Of a stretch of 64,000 nt of DNA, positions 52,933 to 61,289 are shown in pieces (position 1 is the first letter of the stretch; each line of letters starts with the position of its first letter). Where the stretch lies: contig NC_005027.1 in assembly GCF_000196115.1 (NCBI RefSeq), positions 2,914,001-2,978,000 of the forward strand, given 5' to 3'. The notes under the pieces are model-generated. The model was not told the origin of the DNA. It did no database searches and worked only from the letters and a program-made list of their open reading frames with translations. A program made the position numbers and the translations under genes. The DNA is from Rhodopirellula baltica SH 1. GTDB lineage: Bacteria; Planctomycetota; Planctomycetia; Pirellulales; Pirellulaceae.

Positions 52933-53730
52933 TCAGATCGCCGGAGAGCCTGTTGCTTTTCTCCAGGCGGTGACTTTATGCAAATTGATCCGCCCGGTCC
53001 GTTCGCGTTGATCACACACGTCCCCACGAACACCCCAGCAATCAGGACGCACGCCTTCGCTCATCAGCGACCGCATCTCCGGCAGCCGCAGTGATCCGGC
53101 CAAGGCGATCCAAACGCTGTGCTCGCTCGCCATGTTTGCCAACGCCCTCAGCCGATCGATCGACAAATGGTCCGTCAATGTTCGGCCGTCTTTACCGAAA
53201 GTATCGATCAACAATCGATGACGCCCTGATTCGATCACGATGTCGAGCACTCGCTCCACGGAGATTGTGTCGGCGACAAGATGGTCCGCGTATGCGACCG
53301 GCACCAATTCAACCGATTGTGGCAGTCGGACCGACTCCCAAAGCTCCATCAGTTTCTTTGCGGTGGAGCAACCGCTAGGGCCGACCTTTGCAAAAGAGAA
53401 CTCCGGCGGAACGAGCGAAGATAAGTCGGCCCCCGTGTCGGACTCACCCAACGCCGCCGATAACCGCACGGTGCAATCCGCGGGGGCACCATCAACGAAT
53501 TCGCTGACGGCTGACTTCCAAACACACGGGTCACATGCGGCCAAAGCACCCCGTGAAGGCTCTTTGAAGTCAAGGATATCGACGCCCCCGGAGACGGCCA
53601 CACGGGCCTCCCCCAGATCCCGCACACTGACCAGCAATTTGGAAACGCTCCCGCTCGCCTTCCCCGAACAGGTCGAACGAGCTTCGGTTCTAGCAAGCAC
53701 CAATCTTTGGCGGGGTGAAGTCGACTCCAC
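52933..53730 (-). CDS. MfnB-like (5-formylfuran-3-yl)methyl phosphate synthase family protein
   Basis: The product is 265 residues from GTG 53730; the first 30 residues may not be translated. A TIM-barrel sequence starts KLLVSVRDLGEARVAVSGGVDILDFKEPSRGALAA, the hallmark of the MfnB/DUF556 family. It continues FAKVGPSGC, AYADH, LLIDTFGKDGRTLTDHL, ALAGSLRLPEM and GVRGDVC. In methanogens MfnB makes the furan ring precursor of methanofuran. Planctomycetes carry methanofuran/tetrahydromethanopterin C1 enzymes, so a role in cofactor synthesis is likely. No other C1 gene lies in the window. Confidence 0.83.
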   Translation of the reverse strand: MESTSPRQRLVLARTEARSTCSGKASGSVSKLLVSVRDLGEARVAVSGGVDILDFKEPSRGALAACDPCVWKSAVSEFVDGAPADCTVRLSAALGESDTGADLSSLVPPEFSFAKVGPSGCSTAKKLMELWESVRLPQSVELVPVAYADHLVADTISVERVLDIVIESGRHRLLIDTFGKDGRTLTDHLSIDRLRALANMASEHSVWIALAGSLRLPEMRSLMSEGVRPDCWGVRGDVCDQRERTGRINLHKVTAWRKATGSPAI

Positions 53731-53825
53731 TTCGATTCCTTCGGGGCATTCTGATCCAAGCCACCGCTACATCCGATCGACCCGAAGCGGCTGGCAAGCT
53801 ACAGTCTTCGTCAAAGCAAAACGCA

Positions 53826-53902
53826 AGAAACAAGTGTCAGGCACCTTTTAGGCGATGCCCGCAACAGGCCGCTCCGAAAAAAGATCTCCGACACTTGTTT
53901 CT
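53826..53902. repeat. 77-bp inverted repeat with GTGTCAGGCACC motif
   Basis: The 13-bp arms AGAAACAAGTGTC (53826-53838) and GACACTTGTTTCT (53890-53902) are perfect. Inside them CTTTT / AAAAG also pair. The left arm continues to CAGGCACCTTTT, similar to the GGTGCCTGACACC type of REP sequence I recall from many genomes. It lies between the MfnB-like gene and RNase D. Confidence 0.7.
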
Positions 53903-53981
53903 CAAACGTTCCGAAACAGCGTTTCAGGAACGCAACTTACGTGAAATCAACGTCGCCCAACAAGACACCGGATTTGCCGCG

Positions 53982-55196
53982 GTGAATTACGACTCCATCG
54001 AGACGCCTTCGCAGTTCGCAGAATTTTGCGAAGCCATTGCGGACGAACCCGTGATCGGTTTTGACACAGAATTCGTGTCCGAGGACTGCTACCGCCCCGA
54101 ATTGTGCCTGGTCCAGGTCGCCGCGGGCAAACATTTGGCGGTGATCGATCCTTACACCGTCGGCGACACAAAGCCCTTTTGGGACATCCTGACCGACGAC
54201 CAGATCGAACCTGGCAGCCGAGTCGTCATCGCTCATGCGGCTCGAGAAGAAATTCGATTCGCGTATCGGTATTCGGGCCGACCGATCGCGGGATTGTTCG
54301 ACACTCAATTGGCCGCAGGATTTGTCGGGATCGAATACCCCGCTTCGCTGGCGACACTGGTTCAAAAATTGGTCGGGCAAACGCTTCCCAAAGGCGAGAC
54401 CCGAACGAACTGGCGACATCGACCTCTGACCAAGGATCAGCTGACTTACGCGTTGCACGATGTGACGACGCTGGCGGAAATGCACTCCAAGCTGATCGCC
54501 GATGTCAAAGCTCTCGATCGCGTTTCGTGGCTCGACGAAGAAACCGATCGCCTGCAAAAGAAGGTCATCGACGCCGAAGAAAGTGAGAACTGGCAGCGCG
54601 TCAGTGGCAGCTCCGGTCTGAAACCGCGTCAACTTGAAATCATCCGACACCTTTGGCGTTGGCGTGAAGAGATCGCTCGCACCAAAAACCGATTGCCTCG
54701 CCGGGTGATGCGAGACGACCTGATGGTCGAACTCGCCAAGAAGGGTTCACCCGACACGAAAAAGATTCGCAACATCCGTGGCATGGAACGTCGTGGGTAC
54801 AACGATCAATACGATGAAATTGGGGCTGCCATTGCGGCGGCTTTGGACGTCCCTGACGAACATTTGCCCCGTCGAACGCGCGGACGTTCTCGGAGTGCTT
54901 CGCCGATGCTGAGCCAGTTTCTCTCGACCTCGATCGCTTGCATTAGCCGCCAGCAAAAATTGGCACCTGCGATCGTCGGTAATTCAGATGACGTCAAAGA
55001 ACTGTTGTCTTACGAGTTGGATCCTCGTCGCGGAACACCCACGCCATCATTGCTCAAAGGTTGGCGTGGCGACATCGTTGGCACCGCATTTCGAAAGATC
55101 CTTCGCGGCGAACTAGCCATTCGCGTCGCGGACACCAGCGAGCAACAACCGCTCGAATTCGTTGAGTGCGAAGGCTCGAACCAGCCCGACGAGTGA
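53982..55196 (+). CDS. Ribonuclease D-like 3'-5' exonuclease with HRDC domain
   Basis: The product is 404 residues from GTG 53982. The open frame extends 89 codons upstream but passes through a palindromic repeat, so it is not coding. DEDDy exonuclease motifs are Exo I D28-x-E30 (GFDTEFVSED), Exo II at HAAREEIRF and Exo III YALHDVTTL (Tyr and Asp). In Exo II the expected Asp is Glu90. FDTQLAAGF and RTNWRHRPLTKDQLTYALHD are typical RNase D. An HRDC domain (LKPRQLEIIRHLWRWREEIARTKNRLPRRVM) follows, then about 100 extra residues. The role is tRNA 3' maturation or RNA turnover in the cytoplasm. Confidence 0.9.
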   Translation: MNYDSIETPSQFAEFCEAIADEPVIGFDTEFVSEDCYRPELCLVQVAAGKHLAVIDPYTVGDTKPFWDILTDDQIEPGSRVVIAHAAREEIRFAYRYSGRPIAGLFDTQLAAGFVGIEYPASLATLVQKLVGQTLPKGETRTNWRHRPLTKDQLTYALHDVTTLAEMHSKLIADVKALDRVSWLDEETDRLQKKVIDAEESENWQRVSGSSGLKPRQLEIIRHLWRWREEIARTKNRLPRRVMRDDLMVELAKKGSPDTKKIRNIRGMERRGYNDQYDEIGAAIAAALDVPDEHLPRRTRGRSRSASPMLSQFLSTSIACISRQQKLAPAIVGNSDDVKELLSYELDPRRGTPTPSLLKGWRGDIVGTAFRKILRGELAIRVADTSEQQPLEFVECEGSNQPDE

Positions 55197-55236
55197 GCTT
55201 CGGTACCAGATGGACCGAAACGGCGGACTCCGGTCA

Positions 55237-56343
55237 CTACTCGTGCTTGTGATGTTGCGGGTCGCGATCGTGATGACGCTGGTTGATGTGAACGTGCAAC
55301 TGAGGATGGTTTTGAAACAACCAATCCCAACCCGACTCAGTGATTGCTGCGTCGTCCAGGTACAACGATTCCAAGTGTGGAAGCTGGACGATCACCTTCA
55401 GGCCTTCATCTGAAAGTGGCACACCGATTAGGTGCAGCCCTCTCAACGATTTCACTTCCAGCAATGCACGGCCGATATCGTTTCCCAACAAAGTCGACCC
55501 GACTCGCAATTGGCGCAGCTTTGGCAACTCCGAGAGTGAACGGATCCCCTTTTCGGTCAATCTGCTGTGCGGCAGGTTCAAAAACCAAATCGATTTTCGT
55601 TCGAGCAAAGGCTTCAAGCCTTCGTCGGTGATCGGCGAAAGCCGCAATCGCAAATGCCGGAGTTCAGGAATTTTCGCGATCGTGACCATCCCTTCGTCGG
55701 TGATCACGCCTTCATCGATCAACACCGTGTCCAACTTGGGAAGCTCTGACACCTGAGGTTCGTCCGACTCGCCTTCTGATGAAGAAAGAGAGCTGCTAGG
55801 TGGCAATGGGGCAGAGTCTGAGGACGACTCATCCGTTGCCGTTTCATCCACAGACGACTGTTCATCTGCGAGCAAATTTTGCCGTCGCTGCTCGGCTGCT
55901 TTTTCCAGTTCTTCAAACGGAATCAGAAGCAACTTTTCGTCGTTGATCTCATACGTTGTCGTGTGCAGCTGAATCGACGCACCACTCAGAATTTGCTCGA
56001 TCTGCTGGGCGTAAAGCTCTTCCGGCTCAGGAGGTTTTGCCGGTGGCTTGGGCGGTTCGATCGGTCGAGTGGCCCACCATGCCAGCCCGAAGATTGCAAC
56101 GACAGCAATGCTCACGCCGAGTTTGGTGGGCGTGCAGAGTGCAATCAACCGTTCCTTGAGGCTGAGTCGCTTGGGCGGCTGTTCCTCGTCGTCCGTTTCA
56201 ACGACATCGCCCAATTCATCTTCGTCATTGTCAGGCGGAGACTCAGCGCCGGATTCGCCCGTGACCGCGGCAGCAGCGGATTCATCTTCGGGCGAATCGT
56301 TTTCTTCCTCTCGGTCGTCGTCTGGTATTTCGTTCGATGACAT
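55237..56343 (-). CDS. Single-pass membrane protein with leucine-rich repeats
   Basis: The product has 368 residues. The N-terminal 75 residues are acidic (Asp/Glu/Ser) and probably cytoplasmic. One membrane helix (LGVSIAVVAIFGLAWWATRP, about residues 87-105) and a Pro-rich linker follow. The C-terminal half has LRR units of the RNI type with periodic L-x-x-L (LRHLRLRLSPITDEGLKPLLE, IWFLNLPHSRLTEKGI, LRQLRVGSTLLGNDI, LRGLHLIGVPLSDEGLKVI). It ends in a His-rich tail (HVHINQRHHDRDPQHHKHE). The repeat domain would lie outside the membrane and may bind protein partners. Start ATG 56343; 40 upstream codons are open but basic and atypical. Confidence 0.78.
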   Translation of the reverse strand: MSSNEIPDDDREEENDSPEDESAAAAVTGESGAESPPDNDEDELGDVVETDDEEQPPKRLSLKERLIALCTPTKLGVSIAVVAIFGLAWWATRPIEPPKPPAKPPEPEELYAQQIEQILSGASIQLHTTTYEINDEKLLLIPFEELEKAAEQRRQNLLADEQSSVDETATDESSSDSAPLPPSSSLSSSEGESDEPQVSELPKLDTVLIDEGVITDEGMVTIAKIPELRHLRLRLSPITDEGLKPLLERKSIWFLNLPHSRLTEKGIRSLSELPKLRQLRVGSTLLGNDIGRALLEVKSLRGLHLIGVPLSDEGLKVIVQLPHLESLYLDDAAITESGWDWLFQNHPQLHVHINQRHHDRDPQHHKHE

Positions 56344-56631
56344 GAGGAAGATTTGTATCCTGGCACCGGAGCGCCGATGAACGACGCTCCGGTGCGCAGC
56401 TAAGTTTCGTCGAGAAGCAAAACGCTGAGACGATTGACCCAGTAACCGTCGCAGCGAGTACAAATGCTTCCGCCCGAGTGAACGGACGAAGAAATCATTC
56501 CCGCAAACGATTCCTTGTCAACGAAACTTATGTCTGGATGGTAAAGCTCATCTTTTGGATGGGCGAAGGTGGGACGGCGGTGGGAATGTCTTTGCCGTTG
56601 AAAGTGGGGTACCACCGACGACAAATGAGTG

Positions 56632-57402
56632 TCAACGCCGAATTGTCGTTTGATTCAAAAAATTCACACCCCCCGCAGTTTCACGAGACGTTTCCCCTGA
56701 CGCGTTTCGGCCGTTGGGCCCGGAAAAGACGACCAATGGGCCACTCGGTTGCCGCACCGATGCGACCATCGGTATACCGCACCACCGGCGTAAATCTTCG
56801 GCATTTGTTTGCGTGGATTCGTCGGCGTGGTCATCCATTCGATTCAAGATCAATCCGGCGATCGGTATCCCAGCGGATTCGGCCGCACGGGAGGTAGAGA
56901 TCACATGATGCAAAACCCCCAATCGGTCAGGAGCCACCAAGAGCAACTCAAACGAGTGGCCATTCTGATCGCTCCAACGCTTCATCTCGATCGCCAGATC
57001 CACGTTCAGCCAATCGTCGCTGATGGGACTGAACAAACCACCGGCTCCCTCAATCATGACGACGTCGAAATCGCCGTCGCACCAAATCGCCAAACCATCT
57101 CGCAATTGTCGCGTATCAACCTTCACCCCTTCTCTCGCGGCCGATTGCGGTGGCGACAAAGCAGCAAGGAAACGTTGCGGGCAAACCGCGTCAATGTTTT
57201 TGGGGCGTCCTGCCGCTTGCCATAGCGTTGCCGCATCGACACTATAGCGCTGGCCATCGGCGCGCAACTCGCAACCACTGGCCACCGGTTTGTAAACACC
57301 AACCCGTTGCCCGCATTCCCGCATCCGCTCAACCGTTTTCGCGGTGCAGTACGTTTTGCCAACCTCGGTATCGGTTCCCGTAACGAAATAGAGACTTGCC
57401 AT
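56632..57402 (-). CDS. bioD: Dethiobiotin synthetase
   Basis: BioD closes the ureido ring of dethiobiotin from DAPA, CO2 and ATP, the next-to-last step of biotin synthesis. The 256-residue product starts ASLYFVTGTDTEVGKTYCT, with the P-loop GTDTEVGKT, then KPVASGCE, IEGAGGLFSPIS and GIPIAGLILNRMDD. The C-terminal 30 residues are Gly/Arg/Thr-rich and may be disordered. Start ATG 57402-57400; its first two bases overlap, on the other strand, the ATG of the amidase at 57401. A TTG start five codons upstream is possible. No other bio genes are nearby. Confidence 0.94.
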   Translation of the reverse strand: MASLYFVTGTDTEVGKTYCTAKTVERMRECGQRVGVYKPVASGCELRADGQRYSVDAATLWQAAGRPKNIDAVCPQRFLAALSPPQSAAREGVKVDTRQLRDGLAIWCDGDFDVVMIEGAGGLFSPISDDWLNVDLAIEMKRWSDQNGHSFELLLVAPDRLGVLHHVISTSRAAESAGIPIAGLILNRMDDHADESTQTNAEDLRRWCGIPMVASVRQPSGPLVVFSGPNGRNASGETSRETAGGVNFLNQTTIRR

Positions 57403-58267
57403 GAGTTCTTCGGTCAAATTGTCGTTGATTCAAATGCGTGATGCGGGGTCGAAAGACAAGTCGATCGATGCATCGATTGGATGGATTGAAAAAGCCGCCG
57501 CCGAAGGTGCCCAAATCGTCTGTTTGCAGGAACTGTTTGCCACATGTTACCCATGCCAGAGCGAAGACCACGATAACTTTGATCTGGCGGAATCGATTCC
57601 GGGACCGACGACCGAAGCCCTGCAACCGGTGGCGGAACGATTGGGTATTGTGATCGTTGCCCCACTGTTCGAACGCCGAGCACCAGGCGTTTATCACAAC
57701 AGTGCCGTGGTCATTGACGCCGATGGAAGCATCGCGGGCGTGTATCGCAAGATGCACATTCCTGACGACCCGTTGTACTACGAGAAGTTCTATTTCATAC
57801 CCGGCGACTTAGGATTCAAAGTCATTCCGACCCGCTTCGCCAAACTGGGTGTGGGAATTTGCTGGGACCAGTGGTTTCCAGAAGCGGCTCGCCTGTTCGC
57901 TCTCGCGGGCGCCGAGATTTTGCTCTATCCAACCGCGATTGGCTGGATCGACGAAGAGAAAGAGGAATTCGGCGAAGGCCAGCGTGATGCGTGGATGACC
58001 GCGATGCGGGCTCATGCGATCGCCAATGGAATCTACCTGGGAGCCCCCAACCGCGTCGGGATTGAAGGTCGTGTCGAGTTTTGGGGATCGTCTTTCATCG
58101 CCTCACCGCGAGGAGAGATTCTCTCGCAGGGCGATTGCTCAAGCGATCAAATCGTCTCGGCCGATTGTCAGTTTGCGGACATCGATGTCGTTCGAACGCA
58201 TTGGCCGTTCCTTCGTGATCGTCGCATCGATGCGTACGGTGATCTAACGAAACGCTGGATCGACTGA
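57401..58267 (+). CDS. aguB: N-carbamoylputrescine amidase-like (AguB) carbon-nitrogen hydrolase
   Basis: AguB hydrolyses N-carbamoylputrescine to putrescine, CO2 and ammonia. The 288-residue product has the nitrilase triad E44 (CLQELFAT), K117 (YRKMHIP) and C154 (GICWDQWFPEAAR). YRKMHIPDDPLYYEKFYFIPGD, GICWDQWFPEAARLFALAGAEIL and GRVEFWGSSFIASPRGE are strongly AguB-like. It is cytoplasmic. The ATG 57401 overlaps the bioD start on the opposite strand, so the promoter must lie inside bioD. An agmatine deiminase partner is not in the window. Confidence 0.9.
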   Translation: MSSSVKLSLIQMRDAGSKDKSIDASIGWIEKAAAEGAQIVCLQELFATCYPCQSEDHDNFDLAESIPGPTTEALQPVAERLGIVIVAPLFERRAPGVYHNSAVVIDADGSIAGVYRKMHIPDDPLYYEKFYFIPGDLGFKVIPTRFAKLGVGICWDQWFPEAARLFALAGAEILLYPTAIGWIDEEKEEFGEGQRDAWMTAMRAHAIANGIYLGAPNRVGIEGRVEFWGSSFIASPRGEILSQGDCSSDQIVSADCQFADIDVVRTHWPFLRDRRIDAYGDLTKRWID

Positions 58268-58325
58268 GCCACTCGAACCTGTGCACATTCTCATGCACAT
58301 TGACATTGCCGCTGAGCCGACATCG

Positions 58326-59153
58326 TCACTTTGGCAAAGTATGTCGCGTGGTGATGTCCTGCATTGCCGCGTGAATTTTTCCGTTGCTAGCCAACACGCT
58401 GGTTGTTTCCAACGGCAGCGTGTCGCCGGTCGCGGTCGTAATCTTTCCACCTGCTTCGGTGATGAAGAGTGCACCAGCGGCGAAATCCCACGGTGACAAT
58501 TTGTATTCGAAGAATGCGTCAAACCCGCCGCAGCCAACTTGGCAAAGATCCAGCGACGCGGTGCCAAAGCGTCGGATGCCATGAATTTCATTTTCGAAAC
58601 ATTCGGCAATCGCATTCAAAGTGGCTCGCATCATGTCGCCGCGGTCGTAATAGAAACCGCAACCAATCATGGATTGATTCAGCGAACTTGATTCACTCAC
58701 CCGAACTTGGGTTCCATTCTCAAAGGCACCTTGCCCCTGAACCGCGGTGAACAAATCTTCGCGAATTGGGTTGTAGACGGCCCCGACGATTGGAACTCCT
58801 GATTCGTAGTAAGCAATCGAAACCGCGAAATGCGGCAAGTGATGTGCAAAGTTGTTTGTGCCATCGAGCGGATCGATGACCCACAAATGCTCAGCGTTGG
58901 CATCGCCGCCTTTGAGATCTTCTTCGCCCAACAATTCATGATCGGGGTAGGACTCACGGATGATCGCTGCCACCGCTTGTTCGCTTTCCAAATCAGCGTC
59001 GCTGACCAAATCGTAGGTTTTCCCACCGTCGGTGGACTTGTCCCGCATCGTCACGCCATTCTCGAAATATCGACGAAGAATTTCGCCGCCGTTCTTCGCA
59101 GCCTTGACTGCGGTTTGGAGTAGTTCAGACCGCCTCAAATCGTTCTCGGACAT
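58326..59153 (-). CDS. Inositol monophosphatase family protein
   Basis: The 275-residue product has the family motifs: LLGEEDLKGG (metal-binding Glu), WVIDPLDGTNNFAHHLPHFAVSIAYY (the DPxDGT site with two Asp and Thr) and LSPWDFAAGALFITEAGGKIT (Trp-Asp). Mg2+-dependent hydrolysis of inositol 1-phosphate or a related sugar phosphate is likely. SuhB-like, CysQ-like and histidinol-phosphatase members are hard to separate by eye. The start, ATG 59153, is divergent from the thioredoxin-like gene across 60 bases. Confidence 0.9.
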   Translation of the reverse strand: MSENDLRRSELLQTAVKAAKNGGEILRRYFENGVTMRDKSTDGGKTYDLVSDADLESEQAVAAIIRESYPDHELLGEEDLKGGDANAEHLWVIDPLDGTNNFAHHLPHFAVSIAYYESGVPIVGAVYNPIREDLFTAVQGQGAFENGTQVRVSESSSLNQSMIGCGFYYDRGDMMRATLNAIAECFENEIHGIRRFGTASLDLCQVGCGGFDAFFEYKLSPWDFAAGALFITEAGGKITTATGDTLPLETTSVLASNGKIHAAMQDITTRHTLPK

Positions 59154-59200
59154 TTTTCGTACCTTCGGTCAATTGGGAGAGGCGGTAGTTTGTTATCGTG

Positions 59201-59213
59201 AAGGAGTCATCCC
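59201..59213 (+). promoter_or_regulatory. Strong Shine-Dalgarno for the TlpA-like gene
   Basis: AAGGAG (59201-59206) is followed by a 7-base spacer and ATG 59214. It decides the start over the in-frame ATG at 59244. Few genes in this window have such a clear site. Confidence 0.75.
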
Positions 59214-60596
59214 ATGACTCTCCATTCGATTTGCCCAACGAGGATGTTCGTCGTGAAAATCTTTTCGACCGCTCGTGTGTTCGTTTGCTGTTTTGTGATT
59301 GGTACCGGTGGGATTGCCAAGGGGGACGATCGAACAACGTCGCCGTCCGTCGATGCCAAGAAAACCACTGCTGCGAAGATCAGTCCGGACGCGGATGAAG
59401 CGGCCACTCCCGACGCCGAACCCGCTGAAGAAGAGAAAGCGAAAGTGCTTTCGATTGGTTCGTTGGCTCCCTCCCTCGACATTGAGCACTGGTTTGGTGA
59501 CTCGCCTTCGCCAATGTCAGAATTTGAGCCGGGCAAAGTTTACGTGGTTGAGTTCTGGGCGACCTGGTGCGGACCGTGCCTTCACAGCATGCCACACCTT
59601 GCCGAACTGCAAAGCAAGTACGAAGACCAAGGTGTTCGCGTGGTGAGCGTCAGCAATGAAGATCTAGAAACTGTCACCAGCTTCCTGGAACGCCCTGTCA
59701 GCCCGGAGATCCTTGGCCTTCCAGAACCCAAAGAAGAAGCTGACGAGGACGCAACTGAACCTGATGAAGATGAGTCGACCGAAGAAGAAGCCGAACGAAT
59801 TACCTTCGGCGAATTGACGTCTGCTTACAGCCTGACCACCGACCCAGACAAATCAGTTGACGAAGACTACATGAAAGCCGCCGCTCAAAACGGCATCCCC
59901 ACCGCGTTCATCGTCGGCAAGGACGGTCACGTGGAATGGATCGGACATCCAATGTCGATGGATGGCCCTTTGGAAGCGGTTGTCAATGACAAATGGGATC
60001 GAGGTCCAGCCAAAGAAAAATTCGAGCGCAAACAAAAAGTCGATCTAGCATTACGCGAGATCTTCATGGCGTATCGCACCGAGCATTACGAAACCACGTC
60101 GCGACTATTACAAGAACACGCCGATCTTTTCCAGGGCACAGGGTATGAATCGATACTCAAGTCAATTTGGTTCCCAACGGCACTTGCAACCCAGCAAAAC
60201 GAGATCGCGTTGAAATTGATCGAAGAGAAGATTGAATCCAATCCAGACGATGTTGTCGCCATCAATCGCTGGGCATGGGAAGTCTACGAGGCCTTCGAGT
60301 CAGGATGGGATAATAGCGATAAGATTTTGATGACGACCACGAATGCTCTGGAGTCTGCTTTGGCTTCGGAAGAAAACGAGTCAAACGATGCATTGTGGCC
60401 CGCGTACGACACCGTTGCTCACCTGAAGGCATTGGCGAAAGACAAAGACTCGGCAATCGAGTGGCAGCAGCGCGCGATCGAGACCGCACCTGATGATGAA
60501 AAAGACAAACTAAAGGCGTACCTGCGAGAACTGACTGGCGAAGCGTCAGACGCTGATGGCGATTCAAAACCGGCGGACGAAGACAATGAAGACTGA
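59214..60596 (+). CDS. Exported TlpA-like thioredoxin protein with helical C-terminal domain
   Basis: The product has 460 residues. An N-terminal hydrophobic segment (about 12-32) suggests export, then Ala/Asp/Glu-rich linker. The thioredoxin fold begins about residue 80 (SLAPSLDIEHWFG), with the active site WCGPC (C119, C122) and a cis-Pro loop GIPTAFIV. An acidic insert of about 25 residues (EEADEDATEPDEDESTEEEAE) lies within the fold. The C-terminal 200 residues are helical with TPR-like spacing (AINRWAWEVYEAF, AYDTVAHLKALAKDKDSAIEWQQRAIETAP). The role is probably thiol-disulfide exchange outside the cytoplasm. The next gene starts 8 bases after its stop. Confidence 0.82.
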   Translation: MTLHSICPTRMFVVKIFSTARVFVCCFVIGTGGIAKGDDRTTSPSVDAKKTTAAKISPDADEAATPDAEPAEEEKAKVLSIGSLAPSLDIEHWFGDSPSPMSEFEPGKVYVVEFWATWCGPCLHSMPHLAELQSKYEDQGVRVVSVSNEDLETVTSFLERPVSPEILGLPEPKEEADEDATEPDEDESTEEEAERITFGELTSAYSLTTDPDKSVDEDYMKAAAQNGIPTAFIVGKDGHVEWIGHPMSMDGPLEAVVNDKWDRGPAKEKFERKQKVDLALREIFMAYRTEHYETTSRLLQEHADLFQGTGYESILKSIWFPTALATQQNEIALKLIEEKIESNPDDVVAINRWAWEVYEAFESGWDNSDKILMTTTNALESALASEENESNDALWPAYDTVAHLKALAKDKDSAIEWQQRAIETAPDDEKDKLKAYLRELTGEASDADGDSKPADEDNED

Positions 60597-60604
60597 TCGT
60601 TCCA

Positions 60605-61243
60605 TTGGTTGATCGCCAAAAGATCGCCCTGCTGGCAACCTTTCTGCTGATGGTTGCGTCGCTTCGCAATGCTTTGTATCCAGCAGAGCAGTGGCTGCAG
60701 CACACTCCCACGGTGTTGATGCTGCTGGGTCTACTGTGGTCAACCGGTAACGCTAGATTGTCGCGAATCGCATTTGGTTGTGCGATCGCGTTCATTGTTC
60801 TGCATATCATCGGGGCCCGCTGGATTTACTCCAACGTGCCCTACGATGCTTGGTGGGAATTTCTGACCGGATCCTCGCTTTCGGACCAATTCGGTTGGCA
60901 ACGCAACCACTACGACCGATTGGTCCATTTTGCATCGGGATGCTTTGGCGTCCCGGTGGCATTTGATTGGCTGAAGCAAACCTGGGATACATCGCACCCC
61001 AAAGTCACACTGCCCAAACGCTGGGGATGGTTTTTGTCGCTATGCGTTGTGATGGCCGTGGGGGCCGCCTACGAAGTGTTGGAATGGCAGATAGCGATGT
61101 TTTTCTCGCCTGATCAAGCGGAAGCCTACAATGGCCAGCAGGGTGACCTTTGGGACGCTCAAAAGGATCTCTGCCTAGCTGGAATCGGTGGACTGGCGGC
61201 CATCGGAATCCACTGGATCTGGTCGGAAATACGCCGCGACTGA
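60605..61243 (+). CDS. DUF2238/YjdF-like membrane protein
   Basis: The product is 212 residues from TTG 60605; an in-frame ATG lies 45 bases further. There are about five to six membrane helices. The NHYDRLVHFASGCFGVP segment and GAAYEVLEWQIAMFF with GQQGDLWDAQKDL are typical of DUF2238. The function is unknown. It follows the TlpA-like gene after 8 bases and is probably in its operon. The conserved His, Asp and Glu residues at the membrane boundary are compatible with a metal or acid-base site, an inference. Confidence 0.75.
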   Translation: MVDRQKIALLATFLLMVASLRNALYPAEQWLQHTPTVLMLLGLLWSTGNARLSRIAFGCAIAFIVLHIIGARWIYSNVPYDAWWEFLTGSSLSDQFGWQRNHYDRLVHFASGCFGVPVAFDWLKQTWDTSHPKVTLPKRWGWFLSLCVVMAVGAAYEVLEWQIAMFFSPDQAEAYNGQQGDLWDAQKDLCLAGIGGLAAIGIHWIWSEIRRD

Positions 61244-61289
61244 ATCTGTCATCTTGACGGAACCGGTCGCGGGGCGTCGTAATGGGACA

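Noticed and set aside
53715-53981. N-terminal extension of RNase D
   Set aside because: It runs through the palindromic repeat at 53826-53902 and overlaps the start of the divergent MfnB-like gene. The family sequence begins at GTG 53982.
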